Assembly (NCBI GenBank): GCA_024234055.1
Contig: JACKOW010000005.1
Span: forward strand, 186,001 to 250,000
Length of the DNA stretch: 64,000 bases
Source of the DNA: Rhodanobacteraceae bacterium
GTDB taxonomy: Bacteria > Pseudomonadota > Gammaproteobacteria > Xanthomonadales > SZUA-5
Direction of reading: 5' to 3'
Part shown: piece after piece, positions 29,419-38,546 of the stretch
How the letters are laid out: each line of letters opens with the position of its first letter
Numbering within the stretch: the stretch's first letter is position 1
Program-made: the position numbers and the translations under genes
The notes under the pieces: model-generated
What the model saw: only the letters and a program-made list of their open reading frames with translations
Told to the model about the DNA's origin: nothing
Databases searched by the model: none

Positions 29419-30801
29419 CTACAACAGCTTCCAGCGCGCCCCCTGCGGGGTGTCCTCAATGACCACGCCAAGTTCGGTCAGCTCGTTGCGAATGGCGTCG
29501 GCGCGGGCAAAGTCGCGGCGTTCGCGGACTTGCTGGCGTTCGGCCATCAGCGCTTCGATTCGGGGCACGTCGATGCTGGCCTTGCCACTCTGGAACCAAT
29601 CCTGCGGCGTCTGCTGCAGCAATCCCAACCAGGAGCCGGCCGCCAGCAGGCGGGCCTTGGCGCTGGCCCTTGCCGCCGGGCCTTCCGCTTTCTGCACATC
29701 GCGAGACAGCTCGCTCAGGGCCGCCAATGCCTGCGGCGTGCCGAGATCATCGGCCAGCGCAGCTTTGACGTTGTCGGCCTCCACGGTCACACCTGAGGCA
29801 TCCACGTCCTCCAGATCGCGCAGCGCGCCGTAGAGTCGGTCGAGCGTGGTCTTGGCCTGTTTCAGCGCCGACTCCGACCAGTCCAGCGGCTGTCGGTAGT
29901 GGGCGTTGAGCAGCAGGTAACGCAGGGCTTCGGCCGGTGCCTGCTCGCGCAGATTCTTGATCAGCAGCACATTGCCCAGCGATTTGGACATCTTGCGGCC
30001 TTCGATGGTGACAAAGCCGTTGTGCATCCACAGCCTGGCGAACTCGGCGCCGCCATGGGCGCAGACGCTCTGGGCAATCTCGTTCTCGTGATGTGGAAAC
30101 TTGAGATCGGCGCCGCCGGCATGGATGTCGATGGTCTGACCGAGGTGCTCCTCGGCCATCACCGAGCACTCGATATGCCAGCCCGGCCGGCCGCGTCCCC
30201 ATGGGCTTTCCCAACCCGGCAGATCCGCTGTCGATGGCTTCCAGAGCACGAAGTCGGCGGGATTGCGCTTGTAAGGTGCCACATCGACACGGGCGCCGGC
30301 GATCATTTCCTTGACCGTACGCCGCGACAGCCGGCCATAGCCCTCGTAGGTGTCGACATTGAACAGCACATGGCCTTCGGCGGCGTAGGCGTGGCCCGAG
30401 GCGATCAGGCGCTCGCACATGCGAATGATGCCGGGAATATGGGCCGTCGCCCGCGGTTCCAGGTTGGGCGCAAATTCGCCGACCACACCAACCGCAGCCA
30501 TGTCTTCATGAAAGGCCTCGGTGTACTGCGCCGTGACCACATCGATGCCGACTCCACGCTCGGCCGCCGCGGCGTTGATCTTGTCGTCGACGTCAGTGAT
30601 GTTGCGGGCGTAGTCCAGATGCGCGAACTGGTCGCGCAGCAGTTTGGCGAGAACGCCGAACACCGTGTACGGCCGGGCATTGCCGATATGTGCGTAGTTG
30701 TAGACCGTGGGTCCACACACATACATCGTCACCCGATCGGGACGCGCGGGCGTGAAGCGCTCCAACTGGCGAGTGAGGGTGTTGTAGAGGTGCAGATCCA
30801 T
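29419..30801 (-). CDS. cysS: cysteinyl-tRNA synthetase
   Basis: A 460-residue class I synthetase charging tRNA-Cys. HIGH-type motif in CGPTVYNYAHIGNARP, KMSKSLGN loop, and zinc ligands in the N-terminal CGPT, WHIECSVMA and FPHHENEIAQ. Full length, with the DALR-type anticodon-binding C-terminus. Start is the ATG at 30801. Confidence 0.97.
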   Translation of the reverse strand: MDLHLYNTLTRQLERFTPARPDRVTMYVCGPTVYNYAHIGNARPYTVFGVLAKLLRDQFAHLDYARNITDVDDKINAAAAERGVGIDVVTAQYTEAFHEDMAAVGVVGEFAPNLEPRATAHIPGIIRMCERLIASGHAYAAEGHVLFNVDTYEGYGRLSRRTVKEMIAGARVDVAPYKRNPADFVLWKPSTADLPGWESPWGRGRPGWHIECSVMAEEHLGQTIDIHAGGADLKFPHHENEIAQSVCAHGGAEFARLWMHNGFVTIEGRKMSKSLGNVLLIKNLREQAPAEALRYLLLNAHYRQPLDWSESALKQAKTTLDRLYGALRDLEDVDASGVTVEADNVKAALADDLGTPQALAALSELSRDVQKAEGPAARASAKARLLAAGSWLGLLQQTPQDWFQSGKASIDVPRIEALMAERQQVRERRDFARADAIRNELTELGVVIEDTPQGARWKLL

Positions 30802-30964
30802 GGTTTCAGGGCTTTTGATCCGGGATCGATGAATCTAGCAGCGCACCATGGTGCAATGCACCAAGCGAATGTGGCGGATTTCGCCCTGAACAGCGCCCAA
30901 TCGGCCCTTGTCGGCGCTTCGGAGCCCGAGCACACTGCACATCCCATCCAGCCAGGAGTCAACC

Positions 30965-31336
30965 ATGATCGGATACGTCACCCTCGGCACCAACGACATC
31001 AACCGCGCTGCGGCCTTCTACGATGCGCTGCTGGGCAGCATCGGCGCCAAGCGCTACATGGAAGGCGAGCGCTTCATTGCCTGGGCCGTATCACCTGCGC
31101 AGCCGGCACTCGGCGTCATCAAGCCTTTCGACGGTCAACCGGCGACTGTGGGCAATGGCATGATGATTGCGCTGGTGGTCGACAGCCGAGACAAGGTCGA
31201 TGCCCTGCACGCCAAGGCACTGGAGCTCGGCGGCAAGGACGAAGGCGCTGCCGGGCCGCGTGGCGACACCTTCTACGCCGGCTATTTCCGCGATCTGGAC
31301 GGCAACAAGCTCAACGTGTTCTGCATGGGCAAGTAG
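30965..31336 (+). CDS. VOC-superfamily (glyoxalase-like) protein
   Basis: A 123-residue single-domain protein with the beta-alpha-beta-beta-beta pattern: MIGYVTLGTNDINRAAAFYD at the start and YFRDLDGNKLNVFCM at the end, a typical metal-ligand region. Substrate unknown. ATG at 30965 is preceded by CAGGAGTC. Confidence 0.85.
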   Translation: MIGYVTLGTNDINRAAAFYDALLGSIGAKRYMEGERFIAWAVSPAQPALGVIKPFDGQPATVGNGMMIALVVDSRDKVDALHAKALELGGKDEGAAGPRGDTFYAGYFRDLDGNKLNVFCMGK

Positions 31337-31395
31337 GTCTGCTTGCCACCGGTTGCCGGCAGTTCGCCGGCGACCAGCCAGCCGGCCCAAGGCAA

Positions 31396-31806
31396 TCAGT
31401 CGAGCTTGGGCAAGCCGGTTTCCAGCCACCAGATTTCCGCTGCATCGTCGTAGCGCCAGCGCTGGCGGTCGACGATGCTGCGTACGGTTTGCGTGGCCCG
31501 GTCGATCAGTTCGATCTGCACCGTCTGCGTGACCTTGCCATCCGCATCCACCCCCTGCGGACCCTCGTAGTAACGGGACACCTGGACCTCGGCCCAGCGG
31601 GCGCGATCGGCATCGGTGAAGGGATGCTCCTGCATGACGGCGGGATCGACAAAGGCTGCCGCCTGCTCGATCTCATTCCAGCGGATGGCCGAGGCGTAGT
31701 TGTAAAGGCGCGAGCGCAGGCCATCCTTGCGTGCCGCCGAAGCGCAAGCGCCCAGCAGCAGTGCCAGCAACATGATCAGCATCAGGCGCGTACGCATGGG
31801 GCTCAT
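31396..31806 (-). CDS. small lipoprotein of unknown function
   Basis: A 136-residue protein with a lipoprotein signal (LMLIMLLALLLGACASA; the Cys in LGAC is the predicted lipidation site). The rest is a compact domain, with an NTF2-like feel, that I cannot name. Start at 31806 overlaps the thioesterase stop by 4 bp (ATGA). Third gene of a tightly coupled operon. Confidence 0.8.
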   Translation of the reverse strand: MSPMRTRLMLIMLLALLLGACASAARKDGLRSRLYNYASAIRWNEIEQAAAFVDPAVMQEHPFTDADRARWAEVQVSRYYEGPQGVDADGKVTQTVQIELIDRATQTVRSIVDRQRWRYDDAAEIWWLETGLPKLD

Positions 31807-32282
31807 TCGGTGTTCTCCTGTCGTCGCTTGGCTACAAAACGGGCAGTCATCCTGGCCGCAGTCTGACCATCCCAATCGATGTTTGCCAGCAAGGTGATCC
31901 TGGCCTTGCCGCGCTGCGCCTGCATCTCGACAAAGTCTGCCAGCCTGTGGCCCGGCGCGGCGAGTGCGTGTACGGCAAGATCGCCCCAGACCGGCGCCAG
32001 ATACTCGATCTGTGAATCCTGCACGTAGATATCGGGTTCGGCATTGCACTCGCGCAGCGCCAGACGCGCGAGACCCCAGCAGGCCAGTGTCATCAGGCTG
32101 GCCATGCTGCCACCGAATGCACAACCCTTGTCATTGATATTGGGCACCAGAGGCGCACGCAGTTCGAGGCCAAGGCCGGTGAATGCGTGCACTCGCAGCT
32201 GCATCGCCCGTGTCAGCGGAATGGTGCGCAGCAGTTCCTCTTCCAGAAATTGCTCAGGCGTGATGTCGGCGGTCCTGTTCAT
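31803..32282 (-). CDS. YiiD-type hotdog-fold thioesterase
   Basis: A 159-residue protein matching the thioesterase domain found at the C-terminus of YiiD: LRAPLVPNINDKGCAFGGSMASL with the usual Asn and Gly-rich helix, then YLAPVWGDL. Likely hydrolyses acyl-CoA or similar; substrate unknown. The ATG at 32282 overlaps the upstream gene by 4 bp; the long in-frame extension shown by an open frame is not protein-like. Confidence 0.84.
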   Translation of the reverse strand: MNRTADITPEQFLEEELLRTIPLTRAMQLRVHAFTGLGLELRAPLVPNINDKGCAFGGSMASLMTLACWGLARLALRECNAEPDIYVQDSQIEYLAPVWGDLAVHALAAPGHRLADFVEMQAQRGKARITLLANIDWDGQTAARMTARFVAKRRQENTE

Positions 32283-33367
32283 GATGGGTGCTCCGACGCC
32301 GGCTCGCCAGTCTGGGTGACATCGGGCAGCGCACGCAGCAAGTGCTCGGCTTCGGAGGCCAGAGCATGGCTGCTGCCCGCGAGGTGAGCAAGGGCGATGC
32401 GCGCCTGCGGCAGGTCGACTGCGGCCATGGTTCGAGCCAGCGCCAGCGCCAGCTGCGGGCTGCGTTGGCTGGCATAGGCCTGCCGATACAAGGGATAGGC
32501 GGCGCGAGCACCCGCCAGTTGCTCCACCGTGCGCGCCAGTTCCACCAGTTCGGGCATCTCGATACGACCCTGGCGGCGCCGTTCCTCCAGTTCGCGCACC
32601 CGCGAGCGGGCCGCGCTCTGGGCTCGGTGGCGGGCCGACCAGCTCGGGCTCAGCAGGGCCACGAAGGGCGACTCCAGAGCAGTCCACAAGCGGCCGATCA
32701 TGCCTTCCCAGAGCCAGGCCGACGCCGCCGTGCGATGGCTGCCACCCTCCAGCACGGGCTCGCCCAGGACCAGTATCCGGGCGCCGGCAGCCGGCTCCTG
32801 CAGCGCCCGCGCCAGCGCAGGCTGCCAGCCAGCTCGACCACAGGCCAGTATCCGCTGACGCAACTGGTCGAAGGCTCCCGCCGGTGGCTCGGGCTGTTGC
32901 CGGGCATCCTGGTTGAACCCGGCAAACCAGTGCTCTGCCCCCACGTACTCGGCCGCCAGCAGTCGAGTCAGCGTGCGCAGCAACAGCGGCGTCCCCAACA
33001 GCTCGGCGACTCGTCCGTCGCCAGCACCGGCGGCACTCAATCCGATACCCACGCTCTCGCCCAGCAGCGCCAAGGCCAGCGCGGCTCGCAGCTCATCGGC
33101 ATCGAGCAGGTGCAGAATCGGCCAGCCCAAGGCCAGCGTGCGCTTGCGCGTGGGCCCCAACCAGCCGCGATGGCGGTAAAGGCGCAGAGAGAACTCGGCC
33201 GTGAACACGGTGCGCTGCGGTTTCGGGCAGCGCAGCGTGGCGCATAGAGCTTCGATCTCGCGCGTCAGTTGCGGCGCATCCTCGCGATCCAGCGGCGATC
33301 CCTGAGGCTCGCCATTGCCCTTGAGCTGGCTGCCCTGTATGCAGACATCCAGACTGTTGGTGCGCAT
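32279..33367 (-). CDS. M48-like membrane-peptidase homologue lacking the HExxH motif
   Basis: A 362-residue protein. Residues 60-175 resemble the M48-family region LALGWPILHLLDADELRAALA..., but the catalytic HExxH position reads LALLG (about residues 99-103), and later ligands are absent too. EHWFAGFNQDARQQPEPP and the helical, TPR-like C-terminus (270-350) match the rest of that family as I recall it. It would therefore be an inactive peptidase-like scaffold. First gene of a three-gene operon with 4-bp overlaps. M48 origin is inferred from memory of the family. Confidence 0.6.
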   Translation of the reverse strand: MRTNSLDVCIQGSQLKGNGEPQGSPLDREDAPQLTREIEALCATLRCPKPQRTVFTAEFSLRLYRHRGWLGPTRKRTLALGWPILHLLDADELRAALALALLGESVGIGLSAAGAGDGRVAELLGTPLLLRTLTRLLAAEYVGAEHWFAGFNQDARQQPEPPAGAFDQLRQRILACGRAGWQPALARALQEPAAGARILVLGEPVLEGGSHRTAASAWLWEGMIGRLWTALESPFVALLSPSWSARHRAQSAARSRVRELEERRRQGRIEMPELVELARTVEQLAGARAAYPLYRQAYASQRSPQLALALARTMAAVDLPQARIALAHLAGSSHALASEAEHLLRALPDVTQTGEPASEHPS

Positions 33368-33580
33368 GTCTCACTCCCCTGTGCACCCGCACGCTACTCG
33401 CGCAAGCCGGCGCGATGCAAGCGTGCCGGGATCACTCAGGCTCGACCGCTCGACCGAGACTGGTAGACATTGGTCCATGATCAAGGCGCACTCACGCGTC
33501 CGCCGCTAGAATCGGGCGCCTCGACCGCCAGAGCTCTCCCCGCGGTCAGCGTCGAAAGCAGAATTCAAAGGAATGAAAAC

Positions 33581-34627
33581 ATGACCATTGATACGGATGT
33601 TGTCATCGTCGGAGCCGGCCCGGTGGGCCTGTTCCAGGTATTCGAACTCGGCCTGCTTGGCATCAAGGCGCACGTCATTGACGCCCTGCCGGTCGCCGGG
33701 GGCCAGTGCATCGAGTTGTATCCGGACAAGCCGATCTACGATATCCCGGCAGTCCCGGTGTGCACCGGCAAGGAGCTCACCGACAACCTGATGCAGCAGA
33801 TTGCGCCCTTCCATCCGGAGTTCCATCTGGATCAGGAAGTGGCCGAGGTGCGCAAGCTCGATGACAGCCAGTTCGAGGTCATCACCAGCAAGGGCACGCG
33901 CTTTGTCACCCGGGCGGTGATCGTGGCCGCAGGCCTTGGCGCCTTCCAGCCGCGCAAGGTTCCCGTTGCCGGCGCCGACGCCTTCGAAGGCCGCCAGATC
34001 CATTATTCGGTGAAGAATCCCGAGCAGTTCCGCGGCAAGGATCTGGTCATTCTTGGCGGCGGTGACTCGGCGCTGGATTGGGTGCTGGCGTTGAAACCCA
34101 TTGCCCAAAGCGTGCTGCTGATCCATCGCTCCAACGAATTCCGTGCGGCGCCGGCTTCGGTCGCCAAGATGCGCGCCCTGTGCGACGAGCAGCAGATGCA
34201 GCTGATGATCGGCAATGTCACTGGCATCAAGACCGAAGGCGACGGGCTCAAGGCGATCAGCGTGATCGCAGCCGATGCCGTCACGCGAGTGGTCGGGTTC
34301 GATCATCTGCTGGCTTTCTACGGCCTCTCGCCCAAGCTCGGGCCGATCGCCACCTGGGGCCTGGGCATCGACAAGAACCAGATCCAGGTCGATACCGAGC
34401 GCTTCGAAACCAACATCCCGGGCATCTACGCCGTGGGTGACATCAATACCTATCCGGGCAAGAAGAAGCTGATCCTGTGCGGTTTCCATGAAGCGGCGCT
34501 GGCAGCCTTCGCGATCAAGGCGCGCCTGAATCCGGGGGCCAAGGTCCATTTGCAGTACACCACCACCAGTCCGATCATGCACCAGCGCCTGGGCGTCAGT
34601 CCGGCGGTTGAGCTGTCGGCGATCTAG
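33581..34627 (+). CDS. thioredoxin-reductase-like ferredoxin/flavodoxin-NADP+ reductase
   Basis: A 348-residue FAD/NADP enzyme. FAD motif VIVGAGPVGLFQVFELGL, NADP motif VILGGGDSALDWVLAL, and the C-terminal GDINTYPGKKKLI typical of this TrxR-like FNR type; it lacks the CxxC of true thioredoxin reductase. ATG at 33581 has AAAGGAATG-like ribosome site just upstream. Supplies or accepts electrons for ferredoxin in the cytoplasm. Confidence 0.92.
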   Translation: MTIDTDVVIVGAGPVGLFQVFELGLLGIKAHVIDALPVAGGQCIELYPDKPIYDIPAVPVCTGKELTDNLMQQIAPFHPEFHLDQEVAEVRKLDDSQFEVITSKGTRFVTRAVIVAAGLGAFQPRKVPVAGADAFEGRQIHYSVKNPEQFRGKDLVILGGGDSALDWVLALKPIAQSVLLIHRSNEFRAAPASVAKMRALCDEQQMQLMIGNVTGIKTEGDGLKAISVIAADAVTRVVGFDHLLAFYGLSPKLGPIATWGLGIDKNQIQVDTERFETNIPGIYAVGDINTYPGKKKLILCGFHEAALAAFAIKARLNPGAKVHLQYTTTSPIMHQRLGVSPAVELSAI

Positions 34628-34645
34628 CAGGCGGAGACGGTCGTG

Positions 34646-34915
34646 ATGAGCGAACTCGAGATCCTGCATCAGCCCGAGCGTCGGCGGTTCGTGGTCACCG
34701 CCGACGGCGCCGACGCCTTCGTCGAATATCGAATGCTCGCCCCCGAAGTCATCGATTTCGTCCACACCTACACGCCGGCGCAGCTGCGCGGGCGGGGCCT
34801 GGCTGGCGAGTTGGTAGCGTATGCGGTGAATTACGCCCGACAGCAGGGCTGGCGCGTGATCGGCAGTTGCAGCTATGTCGCGACCTGGCTGGAGAAGCAT
34901 CCGGCGGGGAGCTAG
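34646..34915 (+). CDS. small GNAT-like N-acetyltransferase (YjdJ type)
   Basis: An 89-residue protein of the short GNAT-related family (Gcn5-related, PF14542 type): FVEYRMLAPEVIDFVHTYTP and the acetyl-CoA loop LRGRGLAGELVAYAV. It begins 18 bp after the FNR gene and may be co-transcribed. Substrate unknown. Confidence 0.86.
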   Translation: MSELEILHQPERRRFVVTADGADAFVEYRMLAPEVIDFVHTYTPAQLRGRGLAGELVAYAVNYARQQGWRVIGSCSYVATWLEKHPAGS

Positions 34916-34970
34916 AAATGCCGCGCCGACGGGGCGTGCGGCTTTCCGTTGATGTCCTGAGTCCTGTAGG

Positions 34971-35200
34971 AGGGGCGGGGGGCAGGGGCCCGACCTCGGC
35001 GCACGATGAGAATCTGCGTCGTGCATGGACACTGTCGCCCTGTTCCTGGTTTGAACGCTCGCATGCGCGCCAATTATTGCTCTTACAAAAGGCAGCGATG
35101 CGATGATCAAACCTGATCAGTGAGTGACGAACCTCCAGATTCGCCGCACCGTCCGTTGGCACCGCTATCCTGGACCCCTGCCCCCTGCCCCCTGCCCCGG
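34971..35200. repeat. long-armed inverted repeat of GGGGCAGGGG type
   Basis: The gap 34916-35268 contains no gene. Left arm AGGGGCGGGGGGCAGGGGCC (34971-34990) is complementary to right-arm CCCCTGCCCCCTGCCCCCTG (from about 35176), about 180 bp apart. Same class as 10922-11012. Confidence 0.65.
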
Positions 35201-35268
35201 CTTGTCAAAGCTGCAGACCAAAAAACTCGGCACGATCGACACGGTGCGATGAGGCGCCGGCCCACCGC

Positions 35269-35565
35269 CTACGGCCGCTGATCGCGCCTGATCACCACAT
35301 ACTCGGCGTCGATGATGGTTTCGCCGCTGCGCTGCCGGGTGCCCGGAGCGGTGGGTTTGGCGACGCCGGGGATGATCGGCTTGCCCCAGCGCAGTCGCGC
35401 CCAGGCAATCAATCCGCCGACCGCCGCAATACCCAGCAGCGCGGCACCGACAAAGAAACCGAACACCAGCACAGCGCCGACCATGGCCAGCCCCAGCAGC
35501 CAGAAGACGGCGGCGATCAGGCGCTGGGTCCAGGGGACGGAACCGCCAAGCAGAGGTTGATTCAA
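35269..35565 (-). CDS. small membrane protein of unknown function
   Basis: About 98 residues with two TM helices (VFWLLGLAMVGAVLVFGFFV and GAALLGIAAVGGLIAWA) and a basic hydrophilic C-terminus. I do not recognise it. The start TTG 35565 has GGAG six bases upstream; a longer open frame runs into the divergent Rieske gene and is unlikely. Confidence 0.6.
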   Translation of the reverse strand: MNQPLLGGSVPWTQRLIAAVFWLLGLAMVGAVLVFGFFVGAALLGIAAVGGLIAWARLRWGKPIIPGVAKPTAPGTRQRSGETIIDAEYVVIRRDQRP

Positions 35566-35629
35566 GATCGACTCCAGAGTGTCGGATATGGATAGTGTGC
35601 AGGACCAAGCTTTAAGCGGGAGTGAAGCA

Positions 35630-35989
35630 GTGAGCGAGAAACTGTGTGCCCTGTCGGATCTGGCCGAAGGCAGCGCCATGGAGTGTGCCGATCCGCGTGA
35701 ACCCGAGGGTGCCACGCTGGTGCTGCTGCGCAGCGGTGATCAGGTGCACGCCTATCTGAACGTCTGTCCGCACGCCGGCCGGCCACTGAACTGGGCGCCG
35801 GGACGCTTCCTCTATGCCCACGGCCAACTGGTCTGCGCCGCCACGGCGCCGCTTTCCGTCCCGAAGACGGCTATTGCATCAGCGGCCCCTGCCGCGGTGA
35901 ATCCCCTGCGGCGGGTGGCAATTTCGATCGAAGGCGATGCGGTCCATCTGGCGGGAGTGCGGATTCGTAGGTCGGGCTCGCCGGACTAA
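35630..35989 (+). CDS. Rieske [2Fe-2S] protein with two compensating frameshifts
   Basis: Start GTG 35630 has GGGAG seven bases upstream. The N-terminal half reads as a Rieske ferredoxin: NVCPHAGRPLNWAPG carries the first CxH cluster ligands. The second ligand pair is lost in the given frame: a missing C at 35841-35842 shifts the frame so that CAAHGAAFRPEDG becomes CAATAPLSVPKTA. An extra C at 35903-35906 restores the frame, so about 21 residues are scrambled and the end (RRVAISIEGDAVHLA) is normal. This is either a sequence error or a recent lesion; as written it cannot bind the cluster properly. Confidence 0.75.
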   Translation: MSEKLCALSDLAEGSAMECADPREPEGATLVLLRSGDQVHAYLNVCPHAGRPLNWAPGRFLYAHGQLVCAATAPLSVPKTAIASAAPAAVNPLRRVAISIEGDAVHLAGVRIRRSGSPD

Positions 35990-36241
35990 TGAGAACCTGA
36001 GGTTCGCCGCTGATCGTGACTCGAAAGCATTTTCTGTCCGCAAAGGACGCGAAGGGCAAGGACAGCAATTATCGAATCTGCTCGGGATGAACCGGGGCGC
36101 CTTCACTATTGAGGGCACTTGCCCTTCTCTGCGTCCTTGGCGTCCTTTGCGGACAAATGGCTTTGATCAGTGCCTTTCGGCATGTTCGGCGAACATCTCG
36201 GACGCCCCTGCGGCGTGCCTGTTCGCGAATCGAAGGTGCTC

Positions 36242-36384
36242 TGGAGGGCACAGGGCACGAGGGCACGGGCATTGAGGGAACTGAGGCACGAGCCTGGCAC
36301 GAGGGCACGCAAAGGCAGCATAGAGGCAAGCTGTTGGTCTTGCGTGCCCCTCTCGCCCTCGTGCTCCTCGTGCCCTCGTGCGCC
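36242..36384. repeat. GGGCACGAGGGCAC inverted repeat in a gene-free stretch
   Basis: The 35990-36385 gap holds no gene I can support. Left arm around 36245-36270 (GGGCACAGGGCACGAGGGCA) is complementary to CTCGTGCTCCTCGTGCCCTC around 36357-36377. Near 36105-36165 there is also a GGCGTCCTTTGCGG/CCGCAAAGGACGCGAAGG pair. Confidence 0.6.
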
Positions 36385-36515
36385 CCTAAAACCACCACGT
36401 CACCATCAGCACTGAACAATGGCGAACAACAGCGTAGCGGCAGGCGATCCGCAGAAGTGCCTGCGCGGTAGCCCACCCGGGCCGCTGATCAGCGAATTGA
36501 CCGGGTTGCTCGCGG

Positions 36516-38219
36516 TCAGGAAGTTGTTGACGCGCCCAGGGCGGCGATCAGTGCGAATTCCAGCGGACTGGCATTCGCGGCCAGCGCCAGGTTGATGGCC
36601 ATCGGCACCATCAGCACGGCGGCGCCGACCTGCGAAATCGCCATCGCCGCCATCGCCGTCAGAATGGCCACGGCGAACTGCAGCAGCCAGATCGGCCAGC
36701 CGCCGAGGTAGACGAAGGCCTCCTGCGAGATCCAGGCCGCAGTGCCGGTGCTGTCGACGGCATTGCCGAGTGGAATCAGGCAGGCCAGCACGAAGATCGA
36801 CTTCCAGCTGATCGCCTTGTAGGCCTCGTCCATGCTGATCACGCCGGTCAGCAGCATGCCGACCGCCCCGCCGAGCAGGGCCACCGGCAGCGGGAAATGC
36901 CCGGCCAGCGCCAGCGTGAAGCCGAGCGCGAAGAAACTCACCGCGAACCACAGTTTCTGCGGCCGCTGCTCGTCCTGGGGATAGTCGGTGACCACGACGA
37001 AATCCTTTTCGTGCGCGTGTTCAGCCAGCTCCGGCCAACCGCCGTGGAACACCAGACAGTCACCGGGGCGCACTTCGATGCGCCGGATATCCTCGCGGTA
37101 GACCTCCTCGCCGCGGGTCAGAGCCAGCGGGCTGATGCCATAGCGCTTGCGCAGGCGCAACTCGCCCACGGTCTTGCCGACGAAGCGCGAGCCGGGGGGA
37201 ATCACCGCCTCGGAAATGCCGGATCGGGCCGGGTTGAAGGCCTCCTCCAACTGTCGCACATTCGGCGCCAGTGACAGGCCGTACTCGCTGGCAAAGCGCT
37301 CCACTGTCTCCGGTGGCCCCAGTGCTCCGATCACGGTGCTCTGCGAGAGCAGCTGATCGCCGGCCGGCGCCACGCGCACGCCCTGATTGTCCTTGATCGC
37401 CAGAATCAACGGCGCACCCGACAGCGTCTCTGCTTCCTGGATGCTCTGGCCGATCAAGGCACTGCCGGCTTCTACCGTCAGCTCGTAGACCTCACCGCGG
37501 ATGCCGTAGACCTGTTCGAAGTAGCTTTCGGTGGTGCCCGGCGTGACCGGCAGGCGGTCATCCTGGGAGGTCAGCAAGCGACTGCCGAAGAAGCGGAAAT
37601 AGGCGATCCCCGACAGGAACAGCGCCAGTCCCACCGGCAGTACCGCAAACAGGGGCAGCGCGCGCAACGATTCCGCACCCGAGGGCAGGTTGCGGTTGGC
37701 CGCCAGCAGCAAATCATTCAGCAGGATCATGGGCGAGCTGCCGACCATGCTCATGCTGCCACCCAGCACCACGCAGAAACCCATCGGCATCAGCAGATGC
37801 GACAGCGGATAACCGGTGCGCGCGGCAATTCGGCTGGCCACCGGCAGGAACAATGCCACGACGGCCGGATTCTGCATGAAGGCGCTGGTGCTGCCGGCGA
37901 CCAGCGACAGTGCCACCACCAGATGTTTTTCATTGCCGCGCGACAGTTTCAACACCAGACTGGCGGCGTGCCCCATGACCCCGGTGCGATCGAGTCCGGC
38001 ACCGAGCACCATCACCGCGAGAATCGACATCACGGCGTTGGAGGCAAATCCATCGAAAAGGCGATCGACTGGCACCAGCTGGGTCAGGCCCAGCACCACC
38101 AGAATCACCAGCCCCGCCACATCCGCCGAGACCCACTCACGGACGAAGAGCACCACCGTCAGGCACAGAATGCCCAGGACCAGGGCCATGTCGAAGGAAA
38201 GTGTCAGCGCACCATCCAT
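36516..38219 (-). CDS. SLC13/DASS-type transporter with two RCK_C domains, 3' end frameshifted
   Basis: Reads as a 567-residue inner-membrane anion/H+ or Na+ symporter: N-terminal TM helices with FMQNPAVVALFLPVA, two cytosolic TrkA-C-like domains (about 200-400), then C-terminal helices. The family normally continues past ALIAALGAS with SNNFLTASNPVN. Here this follows in another frame: the frame stops at 36516, while the ancestral end appears to be the TAG at 36386-36388, and several single-base indels lie between. A short C-terminal stretch of about 43 residues is therefore lost in the stored sequence. Substrate is unknown (sulfate, phosphate and dicarboxylates are family members). Confidence 0.82.
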   Translation of the reverse strand: MDGALTLSFDMALVLGILCLTVVLFVREWVSADVAGLVILVVLGLTQLVPVDRLFDGFASNAVMSILAVMVLGAGLDRTGVMGHAASLVLKLSRGNEKHLVVALSLVAGSTSAFMQNPAVVALFLPVASRIAARTGYPLSHLLMPMGFCVVLGGSMSMVGSSPMILLNDLLLAANRNLPSGAESLRALPLFAVLPVGLALFLSGIAYFRFFGSRLLTSQDDRLPVTPGTTESYFEQVYGIRGEVYELTVEAGSALIGQSIQEAETLSGAPLILAIKDNQGVRVAPAGDQLLSQSTVIGALGPPETVERFASEYGLSLAPNVRQLEEAFNPARSGISEAVIPPGSRFVGKTVGELRLRKRYGISPLALTRGEEVYREDIRRIEVRPGDCLVFHGGWPELAEHAHEKDFVVVTDYPQDEQRPQKLWFAVSFFALGFTLALAGHFPLPVALLGGAVGMLLTGVISMDEAYKAISWKSIFVLACLIPLGNAVDSTGTAAWISQEAFVYLGGWPIWLLQFAVAILTAMAAMAISQVGAAVLMVPMAINLALAANASPLEFALIAALGASTTS

Positions 38220-38281
38220 CTCTGCTCGGGAATCTCCTCGACGGCGGGGAAAGCCGATTCCCGATATTAAGATGTTGTTAA

Positions 38282-38540
38282 ACCCAAAAGTACCCCTATC
38301 GCACCCGAGCTTGCGCCTTGTTCAGGGCAATGGCGGGGCATGTGGCCAACGGCGCGGGCCCTTTGGCGGAAAGAAGCGCCAACGCTGAGAACGCCGAGGA
38401 TCGCGGAGAACGCAAAGAGTAGCCCGGGTAAGCCGAAGGCGCACCCGGGGAGGCGCGGAGGCCACGGAGAAAGGCCAAACACCAACAGGACGGATGCTCG
38501 TCTCCGCGCTCTCCGCCCCTCCGCGTGAACGCCTGCCGAA
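38282..38540. repeat. gene-free stretch with palindromic repeats
   Basis: Between the transporter start and trmB. It contains CGCCGAGGATCGCGGAGAACG-type direct repeats (about 38388-38410 and 38455-38525) and a GGGTAAGCCGAAGGCGCACCC hairpin near 38423. I see no gene. Confidence 0.5.
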
Positions 38541-38546
38541 AATCAG

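Noticed and set aside
38267..38485. Small minus-strand frame between the SLC13 gene and trmB
   Set aside because: Composed of repeat-derived sequence with a weak hydrophobic stretch and no ribosome site.
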